Positions 1 through 6,318 of a stretch of DNA of 8,846 bases are shown one piece after another. Within the stretch, counting starts at the first letter, position 1; every line of letters starts with the position of its first letter. The stretch covers positions 1-8,846 of the forward strand of contig CAPBNZ010000063.1 of assembly GCA_948585895.1 (NCBI GenBank), read 5' to 3'. Source of the DNA: an uncultured Clostridia bacterium (GTDB lineage Bacteria; Bacillota; Clostridia; TANB77; CAG-508). The position numbers and the translations under genes are program-made. The notes beneath the pieces were generated by a model. It worked only from the letters and a program-made list of their open reading frames with translations. It was not told where the DNA came from and did no database searches.

Positions 1-76
1 CAGACAGGTTAATATTATCAAGTGCTTTTTGCTGTGTTTCGCCGCCTCCATAAATCTTTGTTACATTTTCACATTT
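1..76 (-). CDS. ABC transporter ATP-binding protein, N-terminal fragment (runs off left edge)
   Basis: The minus-strand frame reads KCENVTKIYGGGETQQKALD and then NINLS before the window ends. This is the usual first strand and A-loop region of LolD/MacB-type ABC ATPases, where a conserved Tyr stacks on ATP. The Walker A motif would lie just beyond the edge. The frame is closed upstream by a TAG at 77-79, and no ATG, GTG or TTG occurs in frame before the conserved residues. The only near candidate is an ATT, which would remove the first strand. The start is therefore unresolved: a mutated start codon, an unusual start codon or a sequence error are all possible. The frame overlaps the last codons of mtaB, so co-transcription with mtaB is likely. 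The family call rests on about 25 residues. Confidence 0.5.
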
Positions 77-1361
77 CTACCAAGATATGGTTAGTCTCTG
101 AATGAACACATTTTGCTGTTATTATCTTGTTTTCTAACTTCTTTTTTGACTTTGCTTGTACTAAAATATAATCTTTAGTATGCCCCTGATAATATCCATT
201 TTTTTCTTCTTCAAATAATATTTCTACTTCTTTTCCTATATATGCTTTATTATATTCTTCTTGATTCTTATTGGATAATTTTAGTAATTTTTGACTTCTT
301 TCTTCCTTTAACTTTCCCTCTACTTGTCCTACCATTTGTGCCGCCTTTGTTCCTTTTCTTGGCGAATACTTAAATATATGCATTTTGTAAAATTTAATTT
401 CTTTTAAAAATTGATACGTTTTTTCAAATTCCTCCTGACTCTCTAAAGGAAATCCCACTATGACATCTGTTGTTAAAATAACCTCTTTATCATATTCTCT
501 CAATCCTTTCACAATCTCTCGAAATTGTTGCGTTGTATATCTTCGGTTCATCCTTTTTAGCGTTTCATCACATCCACTTTGTAAGGATAAATGAAATTGA
601 TGACATATCTTTTCTAATCTGAATAATCTTTCTAAAAACTCTCTTGTTATTAACAATGGTTCTATTGACCCTAGTCGTATCCTTTTTATTCCCTCTATTT
701 GATTGATTTCCTCTAGTAAATCAATCAATTGATATTTTTCTTTAAAATCTTTTCCATAAGAGGCTATATGAATTCCTGTTATTACTACTTCTTGAATACC
801 TTTTTGTGCTATTTTCTGTATTTCTGTTACTACATTTTCTGGTTTTCTACTCCTTACTCTTCCTCTGGCATATGGAATAATACAGTAAGAACAAAATCTA
901 TCACAACCATCTTGTACTTTTATCACTGCCCTTGTTTTTTCTGTATAGGTAACTTGACCTAATTCTATATATTCTTTTTGTTGCATAACATCTTTCATTT
1001 GGGTACATTTCTGATTTTCCTTTTTATATCTTTCTACAATTTCTACTATTTCTTTTTTCTCATGATTTCCCAATACTAAATCAATCTCTTTTATTTTTTC
1101 TACTTCTTCTTTGGCTACTTGCACATAACATCCACAAGCCACTACAATAGCTTCTGGATTTAATTCCTTTACCCTTCTTAACATTTGCCTTGATTTCCTA
1201 TCAGACATATTCGTTACTGTACAAGTATTTACAATATATATACTTGCCTTTTGCGTAGATTCTACTATTTTATAATGTTTTTGTAAAAATTGTTGCATCA
1301 TACTATTAGTTTCATATTGATTTACTTTGCATCCTAGCGTGATAAATGCTACTTCTTTCAT
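69..1361 (-). CDS. mtaB: tRNA t6A37 methylthiotransferase MtaB
   Basis: MtaB is a cytosolic radical SAM enzyme that turns N6-threonylcarbamoyladenosine at position 37 (next to the anticodon) into its 2-methylthio form, ms2t6A, mainly in tRNA-Lys(UUU). The 430 residues show the full methylthiotransferase layout. The N-terminal UPF0004 domain has cluster cysteines C11 (in LGCKVNQYE), C47 (NTCTVT) and C78 (GCYVQ). The radical SAM core carries CxxxCxxC at C153, C157 and C160. A C-terminal TRAM-like RNA-binding domain covers roughly residues 370-430. The LGCKVNQYE start and the overall length fit MtaB (YqeV) rather than MiaB or RimO. The ATG at 1361 has an AAGGAG six bases upstream. The stop is TGA, and an ABC ATPase frame overlaps the 3' end. 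The substrate links this gene to tsaE and tsaB at 2765-4346. Confidence 0.95.
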   Translation of the reverse strand: MKEVAFITLGCKVNQYETNSMMQQFLQKHYKIVESTQKASIYIVNTCTVTNMSDRKSRQMLRRVKELNPEAIVVACGCYVQVAKEEVEKIKEIDLVLGNHEKKEIVEIVERYKKENQKCTQMKDVMQQKEYIELGQVTYTEKTRAVIKVQDGCDRFCSYCIIPYARGRVRSRKPENVVTEIQKIAQKGIQEVVITGIHIASYGKDFKEKYQLIDLLEEINQIEGIKRIRLGSIEPLLITREFLERLFRLEKICHQFHLSLQSGCDETLKRMNRRYTTQQFREIVKGLREYDKEVILTTDVIVGFPLESQEEFEKTYQFLKEIKFYKMHIFKYSPRKGTKAAQMVGQVEGKLKEERSQKLLKLSNKNQEEYNKAYIGKEVEILFEEEKNGYYQGHTKDYILVQAKSKKKLENKIITAKCVHSETNHILVEM

Positions 1362-1442
1362 ATTTTTCTCCTTGCATCTATTCCATTTATTGTTTATCTT
1401 TTTGATTTGTTTGCATCTATTTATATTTTATATAGAGAATTA
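1362..1442 (-). promoter_or_regulatory. mtaB leader region with ribosome binding site and an 11-bp direct repeat
   Basis: AAGGAG sits six bases before the mtaB ATG. Further upstream, TATAAA-like stretches around 1425-1435 could serve as a -10 box, but I see no convincing -35 partner, so no promoter is assigned. The 11-bp sequence TTGCATCTATT occurs twice, at 1372-1382 and 1411-1421, 39 bp apart. The first copy is just upstream of the Shine-Dalgarno sequence. Whether the repeat is a protein site or chance in AT-rich DNA is unknown. Confidence 0.3.
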
Positions 1443-1473
1443 AAAAAGGGCATCTGTAAGAGATTTCCCTTTT
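1443..1473 (-). terminator. Rho-independent terminator downstream of mreB
   Basis: Read on the minus strand, AAAAGGG pairs with CCCUUUU. An inner AUCU/AGAU stem closes a five-base loop, and a small asymmetric internal loop separates the two stems. A run of six U follows directly (complement of the A run at 1442-1447). It lies about 90 bp beyond the mreB stop and ahead of the mtaB leader, so it should isolate mreB from mtaB. The remaining stretch 1474-1562 holds only a weak AT-rich inverted repeat (AACATTAT at 1497-1504 with ATAATGTT at 1531-1538) and no gene. Confidence 0.6.
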
Positions 1474-1562
1474 GTTATTGATTAAATAATGCTATCAACA
1501 TTATTTTATCCCTTTAAACAATAAGATTTTATAATGTTCTAAAAAAGCATCCCCATCCAACA

Positions 1563-2573
1563 TTATTTTCTGGATTTTCCTTCTAGTGCATCTAAATTGT
1601 CTAGTGCTTTTCCTGTTCCTAATGCCACACAAGATACCGTATCTTGTGCAATCATCACATTAATTCCCGTTTTTTCTTGCAATAGTTTGTCCAATCCATC
1701 TACTAAACAACCTCCACCTGTCATATAAATTCCTTTGTCACTAATATCTGCTGCTAATTCTGGCGGTGTTCTTTCTAATACAGAATGAACAGCATCTACT
1801 ATCATCATAGCTGGCTCTATTAGTGCTTCTAACATTTCACTAGAATGAACTGTTATTGTTTTTGGAAGGCCAGTTATTAAGTCTCTTCCTCTAATATCCA
1901 TTTCTGTATCTTGTATTTTTGGGAATACACATCCAATGTTTACTTTTAAATCTTCTGCCGTTCTTTCTCCTATCATAATATTATGTTTTTTCTTTATATA
2001 CTTTACTATGGCTTCATCTAGTTTGTCTCCCGCCGTTTTAAGCGATGTACTTACAACAGAACCTCCTAAAGATATAACAGCAATATCTGTTGTTCCACCA
2101 CCAATATCTACTACCATATTCCCACATGGTTTTGATATGTCAATTCCAGCTCCTATAGCTGCTGCAATTGGCTCTTCTATCAGATATACTTTTCTTGCAC
2201 CTGCTTGCGAAGCTGCATCAATCACTGCCTTTTTCTCTACCTCTGTTACTTGTGAAGGGATACAAATCATAATTCTTGGTGCAAAAATAAATTTACCACA
2301 AACTTTACTTATGAAATGTTTTAACATTTTTTCTGTTACGGTATAGTCTGATATCACACCATCTCTTAAAGGTCTAGTTGCTACAATATTTCCTGGTGTT
2401 CTTCCTAGCATTCTTCTTGCTTCTTTTCCAACTGCTAAAACTTCACCTGTATTGTTGTCTACGGCAACAACAGATGGTTCTCTTAATACAATTCCTTTTC
2501 CTTTTACATAGGCAATTACAGTTGCAGTCCCTAAATCAATACCAATATCTTGTCCCAAACCAAATTTAAACAT
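1563..2573 (-). CDS. mreB: Actin-like rod-shape determining protein (MreB/Mbl family)
   Basis: This is a bacterial actin homologue that forms membrane-associated filaments and guides the elongation peptidoglycan synthesis complex. The 336 residues are full length. Visible ATPase motifs are phosphate-1 GIDLGTATV (11-19), phosphate-2 VVDIGGGTTDIAVI (154-167) and the adenosine motif GIYMTGGGCLVDGL (281-294). The IEEPIAAAIGAG connecting segment is at 132-143. The short start MFKFGLGQDIGIDLG matches MreB/Mbl proteins and not the related DnaK family. The ATG at 2573 has an AAGGGA-type ribosome binding site. No mreC or mreD is adjacent, so a stand-alone paralogue (Mbl- or MreBH-like) is as likely as the core MreB. 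A strong sigma-A-type promoter lies at 2620-2648 and a terminator at 1443-1473, so the gene is probably monocistronic. Confidence 0.93.
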   Translation of the reverse strand: MFKFGLGQDIGIDLGTATVIAYVKGKGIVLREPSVVAVDNNTGEVLAVGKEARRMLGRTPGNIVATRPLRDGVISDYTVTEKMLKHFISKVCGKFIFAPRIMICIPSQVTEVEKKAVIDAASQAGARKVYLIEEPIAAAIGAGIDISKPCGNMVVDIGGGTTDIAVISLGGSVVSTSLKTAGDKLDEAIVKYIKKKHNIMIGERTAEDLKVNIGCVFPKIQDTEMDIRGRDLITGLPKTITVHSSEMLEALIEPAMMIVDAVHSVLERTPPELAADISDKGIYMTGGGCLVDGLDKLLQEKTGINVMIAQDTVSCVALGTGKALDNLDALEGKSRK

Positions 2574-2601
2574 TTCACTCTTCCCTTCTTGTTTTCTTTT
2601 T

Positions 2602-2630
2602 TATTACAAATTTATTACAATTATATTACA
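2602..2630. repeat. Three helically phased TATTACA repeats at the mreB promoter
   Basis: TATTACA occurs at 2602-2608, 2613-2619 and 2624-2630, exactly 11 bp apart each time. The first two copies share the longer form TTATTACAA. Read on the mreB strand they are TGTAATA. The third copy overlaps the mreB -10 box and the other two fall around and just after the expected transcription start. One helical turn of spacing puts them on the same DNA face, as in multi-site operators. AT-rich drift is the alternative. Confidence 0.45.
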
Positions 2631-2648
2631 CCACCGATAATTTATCAA
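2620..2648 (-). promoter_or_regulatory. Sigma-A-type promoter of mreB
   Basis: On the minus strand a -35 box TTGATA (2643-2648) and a perfect -10 box TATAAT (2620-2625) are separated by exactly 17 bp. A TG dinucleotide also precedes the -10 region. The start of transcription would fall near 2613, about 40 bases before the mreB ATG. It is back to back with the tsaE promoter, with only 9 bp between the two -35 boxes. Confidence 0.75.
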
Positions 2649-2657
2649 GGCTTTTGA

Positions 2658-2686
2658 TTGATTTTTTTACTTTTTTATATTATAAT
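2658..2686 (+). promoter_or_regulatory. Sigma-A-type promoter of tsaE-tsaB/rimI
   Basis: TTGATT (2658-2663) and TATAAT (2681-2686) are spaced by exactly 17 bp on the plus strand. Transcription should begin near 2693, leaving a leader of about 70 bases before tsaE. It diverges from the mreB promoter with nearly abutting -35 boxes, so the two polymerases would compete for, or share, regulatory DNA here. Confidence 0.75.
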
Positions 2687-2696
2687 AATTAGCAAG

Positions 2697-2768
2697 ATGA
2701 TTTTAGAGAGATTCCTCTTGGTCAATTGCAATCTTATGAACTTACATGATAAAAGGAGGTATTTATGA
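2697..2768 (+). other. Possible 23-codon leader ORF overlapping the tsaE start
   Basis: An ATG at 2697 opens a frame (MILERFLLVNCNLMNL, then HDKRRYL) that ends in a TGA at 2766-2768, overlapping the tsaE ATG as ATGA. It has no Shine-Dalgarno sequence, and its ATG would lie only about four bases from the predicted transcript start, so translation would have to be leaderless. The frame reads through the tsaE ribosome binding site and could couple to tsaE. I see no homology, and a chance ORF is quite possible. Confidence 0.2.
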
Positions 2769-3232
2769 GCCATTTTCAATTTGTTTCCAAAAAAGAAGAA
2801 GATACAAAAAAATTTGCGAAATCTCTTGCTTCTCACTTAAAAAAGCAAGATATTATTGTTTTAACAGGTGATTTAGGTTCTGGCAAAACAAAATTTACAG
2901 AAGGTATTTTAAGTTATTTTGGCTTAGAAAAAGAAATTTCTAGTCCCACATTTACAATTGTAAATGAGTATTTAAAAGATGAAATTACGATTTATCATTT
3001 TGATGTATATCGTTTAGAAGATTCTTCTGAATTTTACGAAATTGGCGGAGAAGAATATTTTGAAAATGGTATTTGTTTAATTGAATGGGGCGAATTAATT
3101 GAAGATGTTTTACCAAAAGATTATCTTCATATCACCTTTTCTAAAGACAATACATGTGAAAATATTAGAATTTTAAATATTGATACTAATCTAAAAAAAT
3201 GGGAGGATTATTTTGAAAATATTAAGTATTGA
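2765..3232 (+). CDS. tsaE: tRNA t6A biosynthesis ATPase TsaE
   Basis: TsaE (YjeE) is the small P-loop ATPase that works with TsaB and TsaD to make t6A37 on ANN-decoding tRNAs, resetting the complex after each threonylcarbamoyl transfer. The 155 residues are of normal length. Motifs are Walker A GDLGSGKT (35-42), the family signature SPTFTIVNEY (60-69), HFDVYRL (78-84) and the Walker B-like IEWGE (106-110). The ATG follows an excellent AAAAGGAGGT with short spacing. Its 3' end overlaps tsaB by 20 bases, which implies translational coupling. tsaD and tsaC must lie elsewhere in the genome. Confidence 0.95.
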   Translation: MSHFQFVSKKEEDTKKFAKSLASHLKKQDIIVLTGDLGSGKTKFTEGILSYFGLEKEISSPTFTIVNEYLKDEITIYHFDVYRLEDSSEFYEIGGEEYFENGICLIEWGELIEDVLPKDYLHITFSKDNTCENIRILNIDTNLKKWEDYFENIKY

Positions 3233-4346
3233 TACATCAAGTAATATTTGTGGTGTTTCTATATTAGAAAATTATAACTTAATTTGTCAGTTAGACCAAA
3301 ACACTGGTAGGACACATTCTGAAAACTTAATGCCGATGATAGAACAAGCCTTTGAATACTCTAATTTAACTTTAAAAGATATCGATTTATTGGTTTGTGA
3401 CAAAGGTCCTGGTTCTTTTACTGGAATTCGAATTGGTGTAGCAACTGTAAAAGCTTTTCAAGATAGTTTATCGATTCCTTGCATTGGTGTTAGTTCGCTA
3501 GAAACATTAGCCTATTCCATAAAAAAAGAAGGTTATATTCTAAGTATACTTGATTGCAAAAATGATAATTGTTATTTTGCTCTTTATGAACTTAAAAACC
3601 ATAAATATATAGAAATTATTGAACCAACTGCTGATACTATTATAAATGCCTTACATTTATGTAAGCAATTCATCTCTATTTCTAATTTTATTACCCTAAT
3701 TGGTGATGGTTCTAAAATTTATAAAGATTTAATCCATGATGAACTTCAGAATTATTTTTTTGAAATTGCTGAAAATAATGAATTAAATTCTTATTTTCTT
3801 GGATTAGCTGGTTTTCATAAATGGAAAGAAAATAAGGCAGAAGATGTACTTCCTTTATACTTAAAAAAGCCTCAAGCACAACGACAATTGGAGGAAAAAC
3901 TAAAAAATATCGAAATTTCTCCTATGACTTTAAACCATCTCAATGAAATTTCTGACGTCTTACTTTCTGATTTCGACAATTTCTGGCATTTCGATATTCT
4001 AGTAGATGAACTTAATGCAAAAAACTCAACGTATATCGTCGCTAAATTAAATCAACAAATTGTTGGATTTGCTGGTATTAAAATTCTGTTAGATGAAGCT
4101 GATATTATGAATGTTGTAGTAAAAAAGAATTTTAGAAATCAAGGAATTGCTTCTTTACTATTAGAAAAATTAATTTGTTTATCAAAAGAACTAAACTTAT
4201 CTTCTATTACCTTAGAGGTCATGGAAGAAAACTATTCTGCCATTCACTTATATAAAAAATTTGGGTTTAAACAAATTGGCAAACGAAAAAATTATTACCA
4301 TAATAAAGATGGCTTAATTATGTGTAAAAGAATAACCGTAGCCTAA
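3213..4346 (+). CDS. tsaB: TsaB-RimI fusion: t6A complex subunit plus N-acetyltransferase
   Basis: The 377 residues join two proteins that are often neighbours. Residues 1 to about 230 are TsaB, the inactive paralogue of TsaD that dimerises with it. They include the ASKHA start ILSIDTSS, THSENLMPMI (34-43) and GPGSFTGIRIG (65-75), and end near LPLYLKKP. Residues about 233-374 are a RimI-type GNAT domain, the family that acetylates the N-terminal Ala of ribosomal protein bS18. It has the acetyl-CoA loop RNQGIA (308-313), LEV plus a conserved Asn (334-340) and the GF...RKNYY ending (351-362). The start is a TTG, supported by GGGAGG six bases upstream. It overlaps tsaE by 20 bases in another frame. 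The usual LEVR Arg is Met here, so the exact substrate is less certain. Fusions of this kind are known in some Firmicutes. Confidence 0.92.
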   Translation: MKILSIDTSSNICGVSILENYNLICQLDQNTGRTHSENLMPMIEQAFEYSNLTLKDIDLLVCDKGPGSFTGIRIGVATVKAFQDSLSIPCIGVSSLETLAYSIKKEGYILSILDCKNDNCYFALYELKNHKYIEIIEPTADTIINALHLCKQFISISNFITLIGDGSKIYKDLIHDELQNYFFEIAENNELNSYFLGLAGFHKWKENKAEDVLPLYLKKPQAQRQLEEKLKNIEISPMTLNHLNEISDVLLSDFDNFWHFDILVDELNAKNSTYIVAKLNQQIVGFAGIKILLDEADIMNVVVKKNFRNQGIASLLLEKLICLSKELNLSSITLEVMEENYSAIHLYKKFGFKQIGKRKNYYHNKDGLIMCKRITVA

Positions 4347-4460
4347 TTTGAATTTTCTAACCTTTCCTATCCATTGTTTACTGCAAAAATTTTGTAAAAA
4401 CTTTTTGTGGAATGTATTTTTTTGTATTGGCAAAATCTTCAATTTTTTCTATACAAAAAC

Positions 4461-4493
4461 AAAATTGGCTTGATTATTTCAAGTCAATTTTTA
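4461..4493. terminator. Bidirectional terminator between convergent tsaB-rimI and dCMP deaminase genes
   Basis: The arms AAAATTGGCTTGA (4461-4473) and TCAAGTCAATTTT (4479-4491) form a 13-bp stem with a single G-U pair and a TTATT loop. The plus strand continues in T-rich DNA after the hairpin. The minus strand continues as GTTTTTG, so the structure can serve both transcripts. The right arm and loop lie inside the last codons and stop of the deaminase gene. The rest of the 4347-4460 gap is AT-rich and has no gene. Confidence 0.7.
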
Positions 4494-4974
4494 TTTCTTT
4501 TTCTTGTTCTAATTCAATTTTTGTATATTTTACTCCACATTCATCAAACAGTCTTCTGGCTGCAATCCATTCCTCTTCTTTTGCGTATTTATTGGACAAG
4601 TAAATAATTTCCTTAATTCCTGATTGAATTATAATTTTTGCACACTCATTACAAGGAAATAAATCAACATAAATTTTAGCATTTTCTAAATCTTTTTTGT
4701 TTCCTCTATAATTTACAATTGCATTTAATTCTGAATGACAAACATATGGATATTTTGTTTCTAATTTTTTTCCTTCTCTTGCCCAAGGAAACTTTTCATC
4801 ACTAAATCCATTTGGTGCCCCATTATATCCAATTGATAAAATTCTATTATCATCACTGACGATACAAGCTCCCACTTGTGTTGATGGATCTTTGCTTCTC
4901 ATTGCTGACAATTTTGCTATTGCCATAAAATATTCATCCCATGTTAAATAACCTTTTCTTTTCTGACTACTCAT
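4474..4974 (-). CDS. comEB: dCMP deaminase family protein (ComEB-like)
   Basis: This is a zinc-dependent cytidine/deoxycytidylate deaminase-fold enzyme. Close relatives convert dCMP to dUMP, feeding thymidylate synthesis. With the ATG at 4974 it has 166 residues. The catalytic motif is CHSELNAI, with zinc ligand H80 and proton-shuttle E82. The second zinc motif PCNECAK supplies C108 and C111. N-terminal TWDEYFMAIA and DPSTQVGACIV are typical of the family. I prefer this ATG over an in-frame TTG at 4989, because AGAGGA lies five bases before the ATG while the TTG has no well-spaced ribosome binding site. The gene is 60 bp downstream of obg with no promoter or terminator evident, so it is likely co-transcribed. 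The ComEB name reflects similarity only; no competence genes are nearby. Confidence 0.88.
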   Translation of the reverse strand: MSSQKRKGYLTWDEYFMAIAKLSAMRSKDPSTQVGACIVSDDNRILSIGYNGAPNGFSDEKFPWAREGKKLETKYPYVCHSELNAIVNYRGNKKDLENAKIYVDLFPCNECAKIIIQSGIKEIIYLSNKYAKEEEWIAARRLFDECGVKYTKIELEQEKEIKIDLK

Positions 4975-5034
4975 TTTATTCCTCTTCAATGCCTTTTATC
5001 TAATTAAAACATCGCTTTCCTTAATTTTATTAAA

Positions 5035-6309
5035 TTATTCATACCATTCCAGTTCCCAATCTGCTAATATTACTGTATCTCCTTCACATACGCCCATTTC
5101 CTTTAACTTAGCTTCTATTCCCATGTTCTTCAAAGTTTTCTGCAAATAATACATAGATTCATTATCTTCTATATTAACTCTTCCCATAAGCCTTTCTACT
5201 GCTCTTCCTGATACAATAAATATGCCTTCTTTTTCTTGTATTGTCCATTGGTCTTGTTTCTCTTCTAGGGTATAAACTACTTTATCTTCTACTTCAATTA
5301 ACTCTTCTTTTGGCAATTGTTTCAACATACTAGCAACCTTGTCTATTAACTCTTGTACACCTTGTCCTGTTGCTGCTGATATTGGATATATTTCTAATTT
5401 CTCTTTTTTGGCTAATTCCTCTACTTCTTTTACTAATGTTTCATCTTGCATCACATCTACTTTATTGGCAACAATAATTTGCTTTCTTGTAGCTAGTTTC
5501 TCACTATATTTTTTTAATTCTTGGTTAATGGCATAAAAATCTTCTACTGGATTTCTTCCTTCTTGGTTTGATACATCTAAAAAATGCAATAATAATCGAG
5601 TTCTCTCTACATGTCTTAAAAACTGAATTCCAAGACCAACTCCTTCGCTTGCCCCTTCTATAATTCCTGGAATATCCGCTATAACAAAACCATCGCCATC
5701 TTTTGTCTTTACCACTCCCAGATTTGGCTCTAGTGTAGTAAAATGATAATTAGCAATTTTAGGTTTGGCATCTGTTACTGCCTTTAGAAAAGTGGATTTA
5801 CCCACATTTGGAAATCCTAATAAACCAACATCTGCTAGCAATTTTAATTCTAATATAAGCTCTTTTTCTTCTCCTTTTTCTCCATCTTCTGCAAATCTTG
5901 GAGCTTGTCTAGTTGAGGTTTTAAAATGAGAATTTCCTCTTCCTCCTCGTCCACCTTTTAATACTAACTCTGTTTGATTTGCTTCTGACAAATCTGCTAC
6001 TACTTTTCCTGTTTTAGCATCTTTTATCATGGTACCAATTGGTACCTTTATATATAAATCTTCACCATATTTTCCATTACAATGTCCTCCACTTCCATTT
6101 TCCCCATTTGATGCTTTGAATTTTCTATTATATCTAAAATCTATTAACGTATTCCTATCTTTATCAACTTTGAAATAGATATTTCCTCCATTTCCTCCAT
6201 CTCCTCCATCAGGTCCTCCTGCTGCTACATATTTCTCTCTACGAAATGTTACTGCTCCATTTCCTCCATCACCAGATTTTATTATTATTTTTGTATAATC
6301 TGTAAACAT
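5035..6309 (-). CDS. obg: Obg-family ribosome-associated GTPase
   Basis: Obg (CgtA/ObgE) is an essential GTPase that binds the 50S subunit and acts in late ribosome assembly and stress signalling. All three domains of the 424-residue protein are visible. The glycine-rich Obg fold is at 1 to about 158, with many GG repeats such as GGPDGGDGGNGGN. The G domain has G1 GFPNVGKS (165-172), the switch FTTLEPN (190-196), G3 DIPG (212-215), G4 NKVD (282-285) and G5 SAATG (311-315). The C-terminal OCT domain is at about 350-424. The ATG at 6309 has AGGGAG upstream, and this ribosome binding site abuts the base of the large inverted repeat at 6319-6439. In many Firmicutes obg follows rpmA; here it follows trpS, with the repeat between them. 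Confidence 0.96.
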   Translation of the reverse strand: MFTDYTKIIIKSGDGGNGAVTFRREKYVAAGGPDGGDGGNGGNIYFKVDKDRNTLIDFRYNRKFKASNGENGSGGHCNGKYGEDLYIKVPIGTMIKDAKTGKVVADLSEANQTELVLKGGRGGRGNSHFKTSTRQAPRFAEDGEKGEEKELILELKLLADVGLLGFPNVGKSTFLKAVTDAKPKIANYHFTTLEPNLGVVKTKDGDGFVIADIPGIIEGASEGVGLGIQFLRHVERTRLLLHFLDVSNQEGRNPVEDFYAINQELKKYSEKLATRKQIIVANKVDVMQDETLVKEVEELAKKEKLEIYPISAATGQGVQELIDKVASMLKQLPKEELIEVEDKVVYTLEEKQDQWTIQEKEGIFIVSGRAVERLMGRVNIEDNESMYYLQKTLKNMGIEAKLKEMGVCEGDTVILADWELEWYE

Positions 6310-6318
6310 TTTTTCTCC

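Noticed and set aside
729..962. Plus-strand open frame of 77 codons
   Set aside because: It is antisense to mtaB and rich in F, Y and C, as expected from reading AT-rich coding DNA backwards.
1936..2346. Plus-strand open frame of 136 codons
   Set aside because: It lies wholly opposite mreB, whose motifs are unmistakable. It has no ribosome binding site or recognisable protein features.
4407..4607. Two overlapping plus-strand frames past tsaB-rimI
   Set aside because: They run through the bidirectional terminator and antisense to the deaminase gene, and have no supporting ribosome binding site.
4975..4989. TTG start for the deaminase gene at 4989
   Set aside because: AGAGGA is well spaced for the ATG at 4974, while the TTG has only AAAGG two bases upstream.
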